Shown: positions 7,994 to 15,102 of the stretch, in pieces | Position numbering within the stretch: the stretch's first letter is position 1 | How the letters are laid out: every line of letters begins with the position of its first letter | Assembly: GCA_946611835.1 (NCBI GenBank) | Contig: CAMOEE010000022.1 | Coordinates: forward strand, 1-18,020 | Direction of reading: 5' to 3' | DNA from: an uncultured Treponema sp. | GTDB lineage: Bacteria > Spirochaetota > Spirochaetia > Treponematales > Treponemataceae | DNA: 18,020 nucleotides | The notes under the pieces: model-generated | The model's input: the letters and a program-made list of their open reading frames with translations, nothing else | What the model was told of the DNA's origin: nothing | Database searches by the model: none | Made by a program: the position numbers and the translations under genes

Positions 7994-8969
7994 GTCGTTT
8001 CTGCTCAGCCATTGTGTTTCGTTCCCAGAAAACTCCGTCCTTGTAGCCCTGAATTTCTTTGTTTTCTTCGGCTTGAAGAAGGCGTTTTTGGGCGTAAAGA
8101 CAATATTCTTCGGAAAATTCCACGCCCACAAAATGACGGCCGAGTTTTTTTGCAACGACACTGGCAGTTCCGCTTCCCAAAAAGGGGTCGAACACGATGT
8201 CACCAGGCTTAGAGCTTGCAAGAACGAGCTTTGCATAGAGTTTTTCAGGCTTCTGGGTGGGATGGTCTGTGTTCTCAGGCATTGACCAGAAGGGAACTGA
8301 GATGTCGTCCCAGAAATTGCCTGGATGAGTGAGGCGGAAATTTCCTTCGCTGCCTTCTTCCCAGTCTTTGGGCTTGCCGTTTTCTTTGTAAGGCGCGATG
8401 ACCTTCCGCTTCATTTTGACAGCTTCCACATCAAAGTAGTAATCATGGGGATTTTTGACCGCAAACCAGATGTCTTCCATTGAGTTTTTCCAGTTTGATG
8501 AAGCTCCCCTGCCCTTTTCCCGCTGCCAGGTAATCCGGTTGAGGACCGTAAGCTCGCTTTCCACAGCCCGCTGAAGAGAGGAAGTACATTTCCAGTCACC
8601 GCAGATATAAAGGGAACCTGTGGGCTTTAATTTTTTACAGACGAGGGGGAACCAGGCGGCAAGATATTCATCGTAGGCTTTTTGAGAACGCTCATTGAAG
8701 ACTTTGCCCGCAAAATTCTTGGTAAGATTGTAGGGAGGGTCGATGAGGATTAAATCCGCGAACTCGTCAGGTAAAAGAGGAAGAACCTCAAGAAGGTCAG
8801 AATTTATCGTTTTGTCGAGAATTTTTTCAACATCAACAGGAACAGAAGCGTCATTTTGGAATGAGCGCAAGTCATTTATAGTGAGAAGTTCTTTTTTAAG
8901 GGAAGGAATTTCGTCTTCCGTGAGAACAAGGGTACGGTTTCGAGGGGCCTTTATTTTTTTATCTTTCAT
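7983..8969 (-). CDS. Beta-class DNA (N6-adenine or N4-cytosine) methyltransferase, orphan
   Basis: 328 residues. The catalytic motif IV DPPYNLTKNF (Asp77-Tyr80) comes before the SAM-binding motif I DPFLGSGTAS (261-270), which is the beta-class order; between them are CGDWKCTSSL and the region around NTDHPTQKPEKL (233-244). It transfers a methyl group from SAM to a base in a specific DNA site. DPPY is most often found in N6-adenine enzymes, but the base cannot be decided from motifs. No restriction endonuclease or specificity subunit is adjacent, so it looks like an orphan or regulatory methylase. It starts 3 nt after the acetyltransferase stop codon and has only a weak ribosome binding site, so translation is probably coupled. 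The stop codon lies in a dispersed repeat, so the C-terminal residues may be recent. Confidence 0.9.
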   Translation of the reverse strand: MKDKKIKAPRNRTLVLTEDEIPSLKKELLTINDLRSFQNDASVPVDVEKILDKTINSDLLEVLPLLPDEFADLILIDPPYNLTKNFAGKVFNERSQKAYDEYLAAWFPLVCKKLKPTGSLYICGDWKCTSSLQRAVESELTVLNRITWQREKGRGASSNWKNSMEDIWFAVKNPHDYYFDVEAVKMKRKVIAPYKENGKPKDWEEGSEGNFRLTHPGNFWDDISVPFWSMPENTDHPTQKPEKLYAKLVLASSKPGDIVFDPFLGSGTASVVAKKLGRHFVGVEFSEEYCLYAQKRLLQAEENKEIQGYKDGVFWERNTMAEQKRQSV

Positions 8970-8972
8970 CTT

Positions 8973-9605
8973 TTATTTTCCGAGGGGGCGTTGCGGGGGA
9001 TTTCCTTCCCCCGCAGAGGGGGTAGCGACCAACGAAGTGGGCGCGAGGGGGAGACTTCCCCCTTTCACTTCTTCTGGATTTTTCTTATGCTCGCCGATAA
9101 TCTTTTCCATCCAGGTCATATGATACCAGCGGCCGAATTTCGCGGCACAATTTTTGAAGTCGCCGACTTTTCTGAAGCCCATGTGGGAATGAAAATCAAC
9201 GCTGTTATTGGAAAGATATTCATCTTCCTTTTCGGGATAGGCGATACAGGCATAAAGATTTATGATTCCCATTTTTTTCAGCCCGGACTCAAGAGACTCG
9301 TATAAAGAGCGTCCCAGCCCCTGACCATGAAAATCTTTGTCTATGTAAATGCTCAGCTCAACGCTCCACTGATAAGCAGCCCTCTCCTTGAAAGCTGAGG
9401 CATAGGCATACCCCAGGATTTTTCCATTGTCCTCAGCGCAGAGATAGGGATATTTTTTGATTGTTTGAGAGATTCGGGATTTAAATTCTGCAGACGAGGG
9501 AACCTGGTATTCAAAAGTAATCGCCGTGTTAAGGACATAAGGCTTATATATAGAAAGAAGCGACTCCGCATCGTCGGGAGTAACATTTCGGATTTTAAAA
9601 TTCAT
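8973..9605 (-). CDS. GNAT acetyltransferase, phosphinothricin-acetyltransferase-like, with repeat-encoded C-terminus
   Basis: 210 residues. The first ~170 are a complete GNAT domain of the Pat/Bar type: IRNVTPDDAESLLSIYKPYV (5-24), AITFEYQVP (28-36), the acetyl-CoA loop HGQGLGRSLYE (93-103), and HSHMGFRKVGDF (139-150) followed by YHMTWMEK. Such enzymes acetylate small amines; the real substrate is unknown. Residues ~180-210 (Gly, Pro and Ser rich) are encoded by the dispersed palindromic element at 8984-9063 and are not part of the fold. The ATG at 9605 has no ribosome binding site; a perfect TATAAT lies 7 nt upstream, so the mRNA is probably leaderless. A 16-unit heptamer array adjoins the -10 box. 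The methyltransferase gene follows 3 nt later. Confidence 0.88.
   Translation of the reverse strand: MNFKIRNVTPDDAESLLSIYKPYVLNTAITFEYQVPSSAEFKSRISQTIKKYPYLCAEDNGKILGYAYASAFKERAAYQWSVELSIYIDKDFHGQGLGRSLYESLESGLKKMGIINLYACIAYPEKEDEYLSNNSVDFHSHMGFRKVGDFKNCAAKFGRWYHMTWMEKIIGEHKKNPEEVKGGSLPLAPTSLVATPSAGEGNPPQRPLGK
8984..9063. repeat. Palindromic three-hairpin element, copy inside the acetyltransferase gene
   Basis: About 80 bp, starting GGGGGCGTTGCGGGGG. Stems: GCGGGGG/CCCCCGC (8993-8999 with 9008-9014) and GGGGGA/TCCCCC (9047-9052 with 9057-9062), plus a weak middle stem. It aligns along its length with the 15769-15849 copy and shares GGGTAGCGA and GCGAGGG. Here it is read on the opposite strand and forms the last ~30 codons of the acetyltransferase. 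Confidence 0.8.
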
Positions 9606-9612
9606 AGGAAGA

Positions 9613-9618
9613 ATTATA
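9613..9618 (-). promoter_or_regulatory. -10 box TATAAT of the acetyltransferase, leaderless start
   Basis: A perfect TATAAT on the minus strand ends 7 nt before the ATG at 9605, so transcription would begin at or next to the start codon. There is no separate -35; the region upstream is entirely the heptamer array. Predicted from sequence alone. Confidence 0.55.
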
Positions 9619-9620
9619 AA

Positions 9621-9732
9621 GAGAAAGGTGAAAGTTGAAAAGTGAAAGATGAAAGTTGAAAAGGGAAAGATGAAAGATGAAAGATGAAAGTTGAAAGATG
9701 AAAGATGAAAACGGAAAGTTGAAAGATGTTAG
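9621..9732. repeat. 7-bp tandem array, 16 units
   Basis: Sixteen contiguous heptamers with consensus RTGAAAG on the plus strand (CTTTCAY in the direction of the acetyltransferase). The phase is unbroken from 9621 to 9732; units vary mainly at the first two positions. The array ends 2 nt from the -10 box of the acetyltransferase. A second array of the same motif lies at 13203-13272. Confidence 0.9.
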
Positions 9733-9745
9733 TTGGGGAGATGGA

Positions 9746-10064
9746 AACGATTGGAGTCGAGGTTGCGGCACAAAGTCGCTTGAGCTTGCTCACCGCAGTG
9801 CTTGATTTTCAGTTTTTCGACGAAGGACAGTTTTTAATCCCCCGGGAAAGGCAAAAAAAACGGCCGGAGCCGGGGTTGCGGCACAAAGTCGCTTGAGCTT
9901 TGCTCACCTCAGTGATTAACCTTCCCTTCTTCGCCAATGGACAGTTTTTAATCCCCCGGGAAAGGCAAAAAAAAACGGCCGGAGCTGAGGTTCAGAAACA
10001 AAGTCGCTTGAGCTTGCTCACCGCGACTTTGATTTCTGGTTCTCGGCGTAAGGCCGTTTTTTTT
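9746..10064. repeat. Three tandem ~114-bp imperfect hairpin units
   Basis: Units begin at 9746, 9859 and 9974. Shared blocks include CAAAGTCGCTTGAGC-TTGCTCACC in all three, and GGACAGTTTTTAATCCCCCGGG followed by AAAGGC and an A-run in the first two. The third is an almost fully paired palindrome; the first two are less symmetric. No open reading frame of note lies in the 475-bp gap, which holds only this array and the heptamer array. Confidence 0.85.
9967..10064 (-). terminator. Long-stem terminator of the pectinase gene (symmetrical)
   Basis: ACGGCC (9975-9980) pairs with GGCCGT (10052-10057), and the intervening arms continue the pairing: CAGAAAcaAAGTCGC with GCGACTTTGATTTCTg, closed by a GAGCttGCTC tip. 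On the minus strand the stem is followed by nine T (complement of 9967-9975). On the plus strand it is followed by eight T (10057-10064), so it can act in both directions. It begins 17 nt after the pectinase stop codon. Confidence 0.8.
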
Positions 10065-10080
10065 GTCACTTCCTATTTAA

Positions 10081-12996
10081 TTAAAGACTGTACTTTGCTC
10101 CTGCGTTGCTTGAAACGCTGCTCTTTGAAGCAGAGGCAGAGTCAAGTGAGTAAGAATAGCTTACGCTGAATGGCTTAGACGAAGTAGTGCTTGACTTGTT
10201 TCCGCCTGAAGAAGAGTCAGAGTTTCCGCTTGCGTAAAGCGTTCCGTAAGTATCCTTGAAGCTGTACTTGATTCCGCTTCCGAAAGTATTGTTCTCGGCG
10301 ATAATCAGGGCATTTGCACGAACTCCGACTGCATACTGCTGGGCATAGCGTGGATTTGAGGCATCGTAGTAGTTGTTGAACATGTGGAGCCTTGTGTTCC
10401 TTACCATTGGAAGACGCTGGCCGCAGTTATAGAAGTAGTTGTGGTGCAGGGTGACGGTTCTCGTTGAGTTAGAGCCGTCTGAGTCGCTTGAACCAATCAG
10501 CATGGTCTTGTCGTGATCCTGGAAGCGGTTCCATGAAATCGTGATGTTCTTTACAGAGCCTTTAATGTCGCAGAGACCGTCATAAGTCTGCCATTTTTCG
10601 CTACTTGAGCCGCCAGTTTTTACCGTGGTGTAGCCCATAGTGTCCCTGAAGGTACAGTGGTCAATCCAGATGTTGCTTGAAGAGCCCTGGATTACGACTC
10701 CGTCCCACTGGGCGTTGTAGCCGTCATTCTTTTCGTGGTGAGGGAATGGATCGTAAGCGTCCTGAATGTTAAGGTTTCTGAGCACGACATTTGAGACGCT
10801 TGAAATGTTGAGGGAGCCACCCTTCAAGCCGGAAGAAGAATTTTTTCCCACAATCCAGGTGTTTGAAGCGATGTTAACCTTGATGATGTTTCCGTAGGCT
10901 GAGTTACAGGCCCAGAGGAGTTTTCCAAGAGAGCTTGCAGGTGAAGAAGAAGATTTGTCATCAGTTGATGTGGAGCAGCCCTTGGCATAGGCAGTTACGA
11001 ATGAAGAATAAGAAGAATATTTGCTTGAAGTGTTTGATTTTACCAGAGAATCCAGCTTGCTTGTTGAGCCGCCTGCACTTGAAGGAAGGTAGCCGTCAGA
11101 AAGGTCAATCATGCCGTTTACATAGATGATGTAGCCGCCCTTCTTCGCGTAGTTGATAAAGTCTGAGCGGTTTGAAACCGTAACAGTGCTTCCTGGCTTT
11201 GAAACGCTTGCAAATCCCACCGGCTTGTCGTTGATTGAAAGAGAGCTGCCAGAAGAAGATGAACCTGACGAAGAGCTTCCAGAAGATGAAGAACCAGAAG
11301 AAGACGAGCCTGAGCTTGATGAACCTGAAGAACTTGAAGAGCCGAAGAAGCCGTTATTGTTTCCAAGAGATTCTACATCCCAGCTGCTTGAGTCAGCAGA
11401 GAATTTGCCGCTGGTGTTTACTTTTCTGTTCAGAATTACATTTCGGTTTGAGTACTCGGCAGATTTTACGGAACTTGAAAGGGTTCCGATTGAGCTGAGG
11501 CGTGAGCCGAATTTTGAAGCGACATTTGAATCCATCTTCCAGCCGATGTACTGCTGATCTCCTGTTCCCATAGCGGCATTTTTTGCAGCCGAGCTTACCC
11601 AGCCGCTTCCGCCGAACGAGCAGTTTACTACGGCACCCTGGTTGTAGTAGTTTGAATTTGAGCCCCATGGATTTCGGAAGAGATAGGTTGAGTTTCCGCT
11701 TGCGCTGTTGAGCGTACAGTTGAGGAGAACTACGCCCTTTCCCATTGTTGAAGATTTTGTGGCACGGGGAGCCATTACATAGGCCTCGTGAGAAGAAGCA
11801 GAAGAATCGTATACAGAAGAAATCGTACATTCCTCGTAGAGGGCGACGATTCCGCTTGATTCCATCCAGATGAAGTCTACATCACCTTCGACCACGCACT
11901 TGTAGAACCAGGTTTTTCCTGTTGTGCGCATTGTGTCCTGATGGCCTTTGAAAGCACAGTTGTAGGCGGCGAGGGTTCCCGTTGAGTCAAAGCCCAGGAC
12001 TTCTGACTGGACATCAGTTTTTCCGTAGGTTGCCCGGCTGTAATCGCTCTGCAATGTGAGGTTTTTAAGGACGACATTGCATGAACCGCTCAGTTCAAGA
12101 AGCTCACGGCCTTTTTCTGTTGCCATGTTTGTTCCGTGACCTTTGATTACAGTGTCGCCGTAAGACGAAGTCGCGCCCCGGATTGTGATTGAGGCAGAAC
12201 CGCTGTAGTTGATGTAGTTCTCGTTGTAAGTTCCCTTTGGAATTACGATTGTGTAGCTTCCAGATGAGCCGACAGCGGCAAGGGCACTCTTGATTGAAGA
12301 GTAAGTTCCGCTTTCGCTTGAGCCTTTGTAAAGGGTGATTTTGCTTACAGAAGAAGATGATGAAGACGAGCCTGAGCTTGAAGAAGAGCTTCCAGAAGAT
12401 GAAGAAGACGATGATGAAGAGCCTGATGAATCTGTTTTAATATAGAAGATATTGATTCCAGAACCAAGGGATTCCAGATAGTAAGTTCCGGCTGAAGGAG
12501 CCGAATATGTGTATGCGGCGATTGAAGAAGAAGTCTCCTGTTTTGAGACGACCTCACCTTTTGAGTTGACAAGCGCCAGATAGCGGCCAGAAGCACCTGT
12601 GGCAAAAACCGTGACAGTTGCTGAACCTGCAGTCTCAAAGCTGACGCAGCGATAGCTTCCTGCCACACCCGCACCACCAAGGGCAAGAGCCTGCTTGAAA
12701 GTCTTTTCCTGAAGGGTTGCAGACGAATAAGGCGTGCTTACTGTTTTTGAGCTTGTGGCGTAAATCGTGTAGTTCCCGCTGGTAACATTTGAAGTGAATG
12801 TACCGTGAGAAAGATTGTCGGCATAGAAAGAAGAAATGTCTGAAATTGCCGCCCTGTCAGAAGATTCCAGTGACTGGCTTTGAGCTGGAGACAAGATTTC
12901 AGCTTCATTTTCGGCAATGTCAGAACACGAAGCGAAAAACAATGCGGCTGCGGCACACAAAGCGACAGCGCCCTTCCTTAAAAAGACTTTTTTCAT
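10081..12996 (-). CDS. Bifunctional pectinase lipoprotein: CE8 pectinesterase + PL1 pectate lyase
   Basis: 971 residues with a lipoprotein signal ending FASC (Cys24). Order of parts: a beta-rich module (about 55-188, ending GTYYLESLGSGINIFYIK) like the carbohydrate-binding modules seen on pectinases; a Ser/Gly linker (189-217); a CE8 pectin methylesterase (about 218-550); a linker of about seven GSSSS-type repeats (552-586); and a PL1 pectate lyase (about 590-930). CE8 residues: Asp354 in GHQDT, Asp374 in EGDVDFIW, and Arg441 in FRNPWG, where LGRPW is usual. PL1 residues: WIDHCTF (777-783), DGLCDIKG with Asp806 and Asp810, HHNYFYNC and RLPMVR (861-866). It should demethylate pectin and then cleave the polygalacturonate at the cell surface. 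ATG 12996 has GAGG 8 nt upstream; a long terminator follows. Confidence 0.93.
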   Translation of the reverse strand: MKKVFLRKGAVALCAAAALFFASCSDIAENEAEILSPAQSQSLESSDRAAISDISSFYADNLSHGTFTSNVTSGNYTIYATSSKTVSTPYSSATLQEKTFKQALALGGAGVAGSYRCVSFETAGSATVTVFATGASGRYLALVNSKGEVVSKQETSSSIAAYTYSAPSAGTYYLESLGSGINIFYIKTDSSGSSSSSSSSSGSSSSSSGSSSSSSSVSKITLYKGSSESGTYSSIKSALAAVGSSGSYTIVIPKGTYNENYINYSGSASITIRGATSSYGDTVIKGHGTNMATEKGRELLELSGSCNVVLKNLTLQSDYSRATYGKTDVQSEVLGFDSTGTLAAYNCAFKGHQDTMRTTGKTWFYKCVVEGDVDFIWMESSGIVALYEECTISSVYDSSASSHEAYVMAPRATKSSTMGKGVVLLNCTLNSASGNSTYLFRNPWGSNSNYYNQGAVVNCSFGGSGWVSSAAKNAAMGTGDQQYIGWKMDSNVASKFGSRLSSIGTLSSSVKSAEYSNRNVILNRKVNTSGKFSADSSSWDVESLGNNNGFFGSSSSSGSSSSGSSSSGSSSSGSSSSGSSSSGSSLSINDKPVGFASVSKPGSTVTVSNRSDFINYAKKGGYIIYVNGMIDLSDGYLPSSAGGSTSKLDSLVKSNTSSKYSSYSSFVTAYAKGCSTSTDDKSSSSPASSLGKLLWACNSAYGNIIKVNIASNTWIVGKNSSSGLKGGSLNISSVSNVVLRNLNIQDAYDPFPHHEKNDGYNAQWDGVVIQGSSSNIWIDHCTFRDTMGYTTVKTGGSSSEKWQTYDGLCDIKGSVKNITISWNRFQDHDKTMLIGSSDSDGSNSTRTVTLHHNYFYNCGQRLPMVRNTRLHMFNNYYDASNPRYAQQYAVGVRANALIIAENNTFGSGIKYSFKDTYGTLYASGNSDSSSGGNKSSTTSSKPFSVSYSYSLDSASASKSSVSSNAGAKYSL

Positions 12997-13165
12997 TTTG
13001 ATACCTCAAAACTTTATTAGATAAGAGATTTTTTATTATTACCAAGCACTTTCTTAGCAAAATCTCAAAAATCTCTAATTTAATCTATTGCTTAAATATC
13101 CAAAAGTCAATACTTTTTGCATTATTTTGACATTTATAAATTCAATTTTTCAGAAAGTCAGGCAT

Positions 13166-13206
13166 AAAAAAAGCACCCCGCCTCAAAAAGAAGCAGAGTG
13201 CCTTTT
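13166..13206. terminator. Terminator-like hairpin upstream of the transporter
   Basis: GCACCCCGC (13173-13181) pairs with GCAGAGTGC (13193-13201), 9 bp including two G:T wobbles, with an 11-nt loop. Seven A precede it and CTTTT follows, so the better terminator is on the minus strand (seven T). It lies in the divergent gap between the pectinase and the transporter, with no gene ending there. It may insulate the two promoters. The rest of 13000-13165 is AT-rich and shows nothing else I can name. Confidence 0.5.
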
Positions 13207-13272
13207 CAGTTTTCAATTTTCATCTTTCAGTTTTCAACTTTCCGTTTTCAGTTTTCCGTTTTCAATTTTTCT
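13203..13272. repeat. 7-bp tandem array, 10 units
   Basis: Ten contiguous heptamers, consensus TTTTCAR on the plus strand (units TTTTCAG, TTTTCAA, TTTTCAT, CTTTCAG, TTTTCAA, CTTTCCG and so on). This is the same motif and the same orientation relative to its gene as the 9621-9732 array. It ends 2 nt from the -10 box of the transporter. Confidence 0.9.
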
Positions 13273-13280
13273 GCTACACT
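13272..13280 (+). promoter_or_regulatory. Extended -10 box (TGC TACACT) of the transporter, leaderless start
   Basis: TGCTACACT ends 6 nt before the ATG at 13287, so the transcript would start at or near the ATG. There is no ribosome binding site, and the whole -35 region is heptamer array. The arrangement mirrors the acetyltransferase promoter at 9613-9618. Confidence 0.5.
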
Positions 13281-13286
13281 CTCGTT

Positions 13287-14498
13287 ATGAAAAAAGCTCT
13301 CATCTGGTTAAAAAAACTGTTCAAAAAAGACATAATGCTCTCGGTTTCGATTTTGGCGGCCCTGATTTCACTTTTCATTACGCCCCCATCTAAAGAACTT
13401 CTTCATGACATCAACTGGCGGACTCTGGCCACCCTTTTCATGCTGCTTTCTGTCCTCGAAGGATTTAAGAGTGAGAATATCTTTGAGCCAATCCTGAAAA
13501 GGGCGGGAAAACTTTCTTCATTAAAATGGCTTACTGTCTTTCTGGTTTTCGGAGTTTTCTTCACATCGATGTTCGTTACCAACGATGTTTCCCTGATAAT
13601 TTTCGTGCCTCTCACAATCATCCTGTTCAGGAATGCCCGTCAGGAAAAATTTATTCTGCCTGTGCTCACTTTTGAAAACATTGCCGCAATCAGGGGCTCC
13701 CTTTTGACTCCATTCGGAAGTCCCCAGAATCTTTTTTTGTATGCAAAAAGCGGAATCTCAACCCCGGATTTTCTGCTGATGATGTGTCCCCTCTGGATTT
13801 TCAGTGCGGGCCTGCTTCTGGTCTTTATTTTTGTTTTGTATGGGAAAGGCAAAAACCACAGATGCGCTAGCCGCGAAAGCGGCGTGTTAATAACTTCCTC
13901 TCATGCAAACGATGCGAAAGCGGCGTATTACACAGATGTCACAGATTACGCACATTCAAAAACACACCGCCTGCGAAAAATCATGTACCAGGTCCTTTTT
14001 CTGCTTGTTGTTGCTTCCATTGTCACACGCACTCCTTATTATCCAGAGGTGCTGGCAATTGTTTTTGTCACCCTCTTGATTGGGGACAGGAAAATTCTTA
14101 TAAAAACTGACTATGTTCTTCTTCTCACCTTCCTTTGTTTCTTCACATTTTCTTCTTCGATTTGCAGGCACCCGGCTATTTCGGGCTTCTTGCAGAGGGC
14201 TGTGGCCGGGCATGAATACATCTGGAGCATTCTTTTGAGTCAGATAATCTCAAATGTTCCGGCCAGCATAGTACTCTATCCTTTCTCAACGAATTTGAGG
14301 GCGCTTTTGTACGGTCTGGACAGTGCAGGACTCTGCTCAATCATCGGAAGTCTTGCCAGCGTGATTAACCTTCGGCTCTACATACGGGAATATCCGGGCA
14401 AAGGTTTCGCTTTCATCAAAACTTTCACCTGGATAAGCCTTGCTTTCTTTGCTGCAGTCGTTCTTCCCCAGCTCTGGCTGATAAAAATCACATTATGA
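13287..14498 (+). CDS. YbiR/ArsB-superfamily membrane transporter with a repeat-encoded loop
   Basis: 403 residues, about ten hydrophobic helices. Family marks: TNDVSLIIFVPLT (98-110), the hairpin LTPFGSPQNLFLY (140-152), and a second-half counterpart SQIISNVPASIVLY, typical of the ArsB/SLC13 ion-transporter superfamily and closest in feel to E. coli YbiR. The substrate (an anion, probably with Na+ or H+) cannot be told. Residues about 190-228 (KNHRCASRESG...AHSKTHRL) are encoded by dispersed repeats at 13855-13951 and fall in the polar loop between the two halves, so the frame and fold may survive. The start is leaderless; the next in-frame ATG (13335) also lacks a clear ribosome binding site. 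A 53-codon remnant of a relative lies at 17116-17277. Confidence 0.85.
   Translation: MKKALIWLKKLFKKDIMLSVSILAALISLFITPPSKELLHDINWRTLATLFMLLSVLEGFKSENIFEPILKRAGKLSSLKWLTVFLVFGVFFTSMFVTNDVSLIIFVPLTIILFRNARQEKFILPVLTFENIAAIRGSLLTPFGSPQNLFLYAKSGISTPDFLLMMCPLWIFSAGLLLVFIFVLYGKGKNHRCASRESGVLITSSHANDAKAAYYTDVTDYAHSKTHRLRKIMYQVLFLLVVASIVTRTPYYPEVLAIVFVTLLIGDRKILIKTDYVLLLTFLCFFTFSSSICRHPAISGFLQRAVAGHEYIWSILLSQIISNVPASIVLYPFSTNLRALLYGLDSAGLCSIIGSLASVINLRLYIREYPGKGFAFIKTFTWISLAFFAAVVLPQLWLIKITL
13855..13951. repeat. Nested dispersed repeats in frame inside the transporter gene
   Basis: CCACAGAT (13856-13863) and TACACAGATGTCACAGATTA (from about 13928) read as one cacagatt-type repeat if the ~64 bp between them is removed. 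The insert contains CCGCGAAAGCGG and GATGCGAAAGCGGCG, and a stretch like the mscL leader (CTTCCTCTCATGCAA against CTTGCTTCCATGCAA). The frame stays open across both repeats. Exact borders are uncertain by a few bases. Confidence 0.6.
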
Positions 14499-14574
14499 AA
14501 ATTCTTTCATATTAAGCTGAGTCTGGAGACAAAATCACGGGAAGGGAGTAAAATCAGAATGAGGGTGATAATTT

Positions 14575-15102
14575 TTGCACAAGAAGCGATTTCATTTTTC
14601 CATTCTGATTTTTCTCTTTTCAGCCCTTCTTTCACTTTCGGCTCAGAACGAAGTTCGTCTTCCGCCACGAAAGCCCCTGAACAGGCCGGGCGATATGATG
14701 AACTTAAACGGCCGGCAAATGCAAAGACGGAGCGGAATTTTTGCCGTAATCGGCGTTAAGGTCGAAGAATTCGGGGAGGAGCTTGCAGTTTCGGTGTATT
14801 TTAGCGATGCCCTGGACACAAATTCAGTCAATGCAAAAAAAATTCTTGTAAACGGGGCATATCTTCCTCAAGATTCAGAATTTCTCTTCAACAAAAACCG
14901 CAGGATGCTGCGACTTCAAATCGAAAAATCCCTGGCGGGTGAAAAACCATTTTCACTCACAATAAGCTCCCTCAAATCTTTTGACGGCCGAAACCTCATT
15001 ACCTTTGAAGAAGATAATCTTGAGGCGGGAGCTTTTCCTAAATATCCCATAAAAGCTGGCGATGGCCGCAAGGAGCAAAAATGTCAAGAATCCTCATTAT
15101 AG
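14575..15102 (+). CDS. Small exported protein, Ig-like fold suspected, in a two-component operon
   Basis: 175 residues. The TTG start is chosen because GAGGGTGAT lies 7 nt upstream and the signal peptide (MHKKRFHFSILIFLFSALLSLSAQ) begins there. The mature protein has a basic Arg/Pro-rich stretch (28-53), then a beta-rich domain: GIFAVIGVKVEEFGEELAVSVYFSDALDTNSVNAKKILVNG...MLRLQIEKSLAGEKPFSLTISSLKSFDGRNLI. The pattern (strand, 'FSDALDTNSV', a later 'L..SFDGR') is like SbsA/Big_5-type Ig-like domains, which is a suggestion only. No enzyme motif is seen. Its 3' end overlaps the response regulator start by 22 nt, so it is co-transcribed with, and may be a periplasmic partner of, the two-component pair. 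Confidence 0.75.
   Translation: MHKKRFHFSILIFLFSALLSLSAQNEVRLPPRKPLNRPGDMMNLNGRQMQRRSGIFAVIGVKVEEFGEELAVSVYFSDALDTNSVNAKKILVNGAYLPQDSEFLFNKNRRMLRLQIEKSLAGEKPFSLTISSLKSFDGRNLITFEEDNLEAGAFPKYPIKAGDGRKEQKCQESSL

Noticed and set aside
9621..9732. CRISPR array
   Set aside because: The repeats are 7 bp in direct tandem with no unique spacers, and no cas gene is near.
9746..10064. Integron attC array
   Set aside because: The three units are hairpin-like and in tandem, but there is no RYYYAAC/GTTRRRY core, no cassette ORF between units and no integrase gene in the window.
11153..11557. Long acidic ORF (Glu/Asp/Pro rich) on the plus strand
   Set aside because: It is the antisense of the Ser/Gly linker and flanks of the pectinase; TCT/TCA-rich Ser codons read backwards as Glu/Asp. 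No ribosome binding site or family features.
13088..13393. Plus-strand ORF over the heptamer array (SFQFSSFSFQL...)
   Set aside because: Its composition is only the heptamer repeat translated, it crosses a terminator-like hairpin, and it runs into the transporter in another frame.
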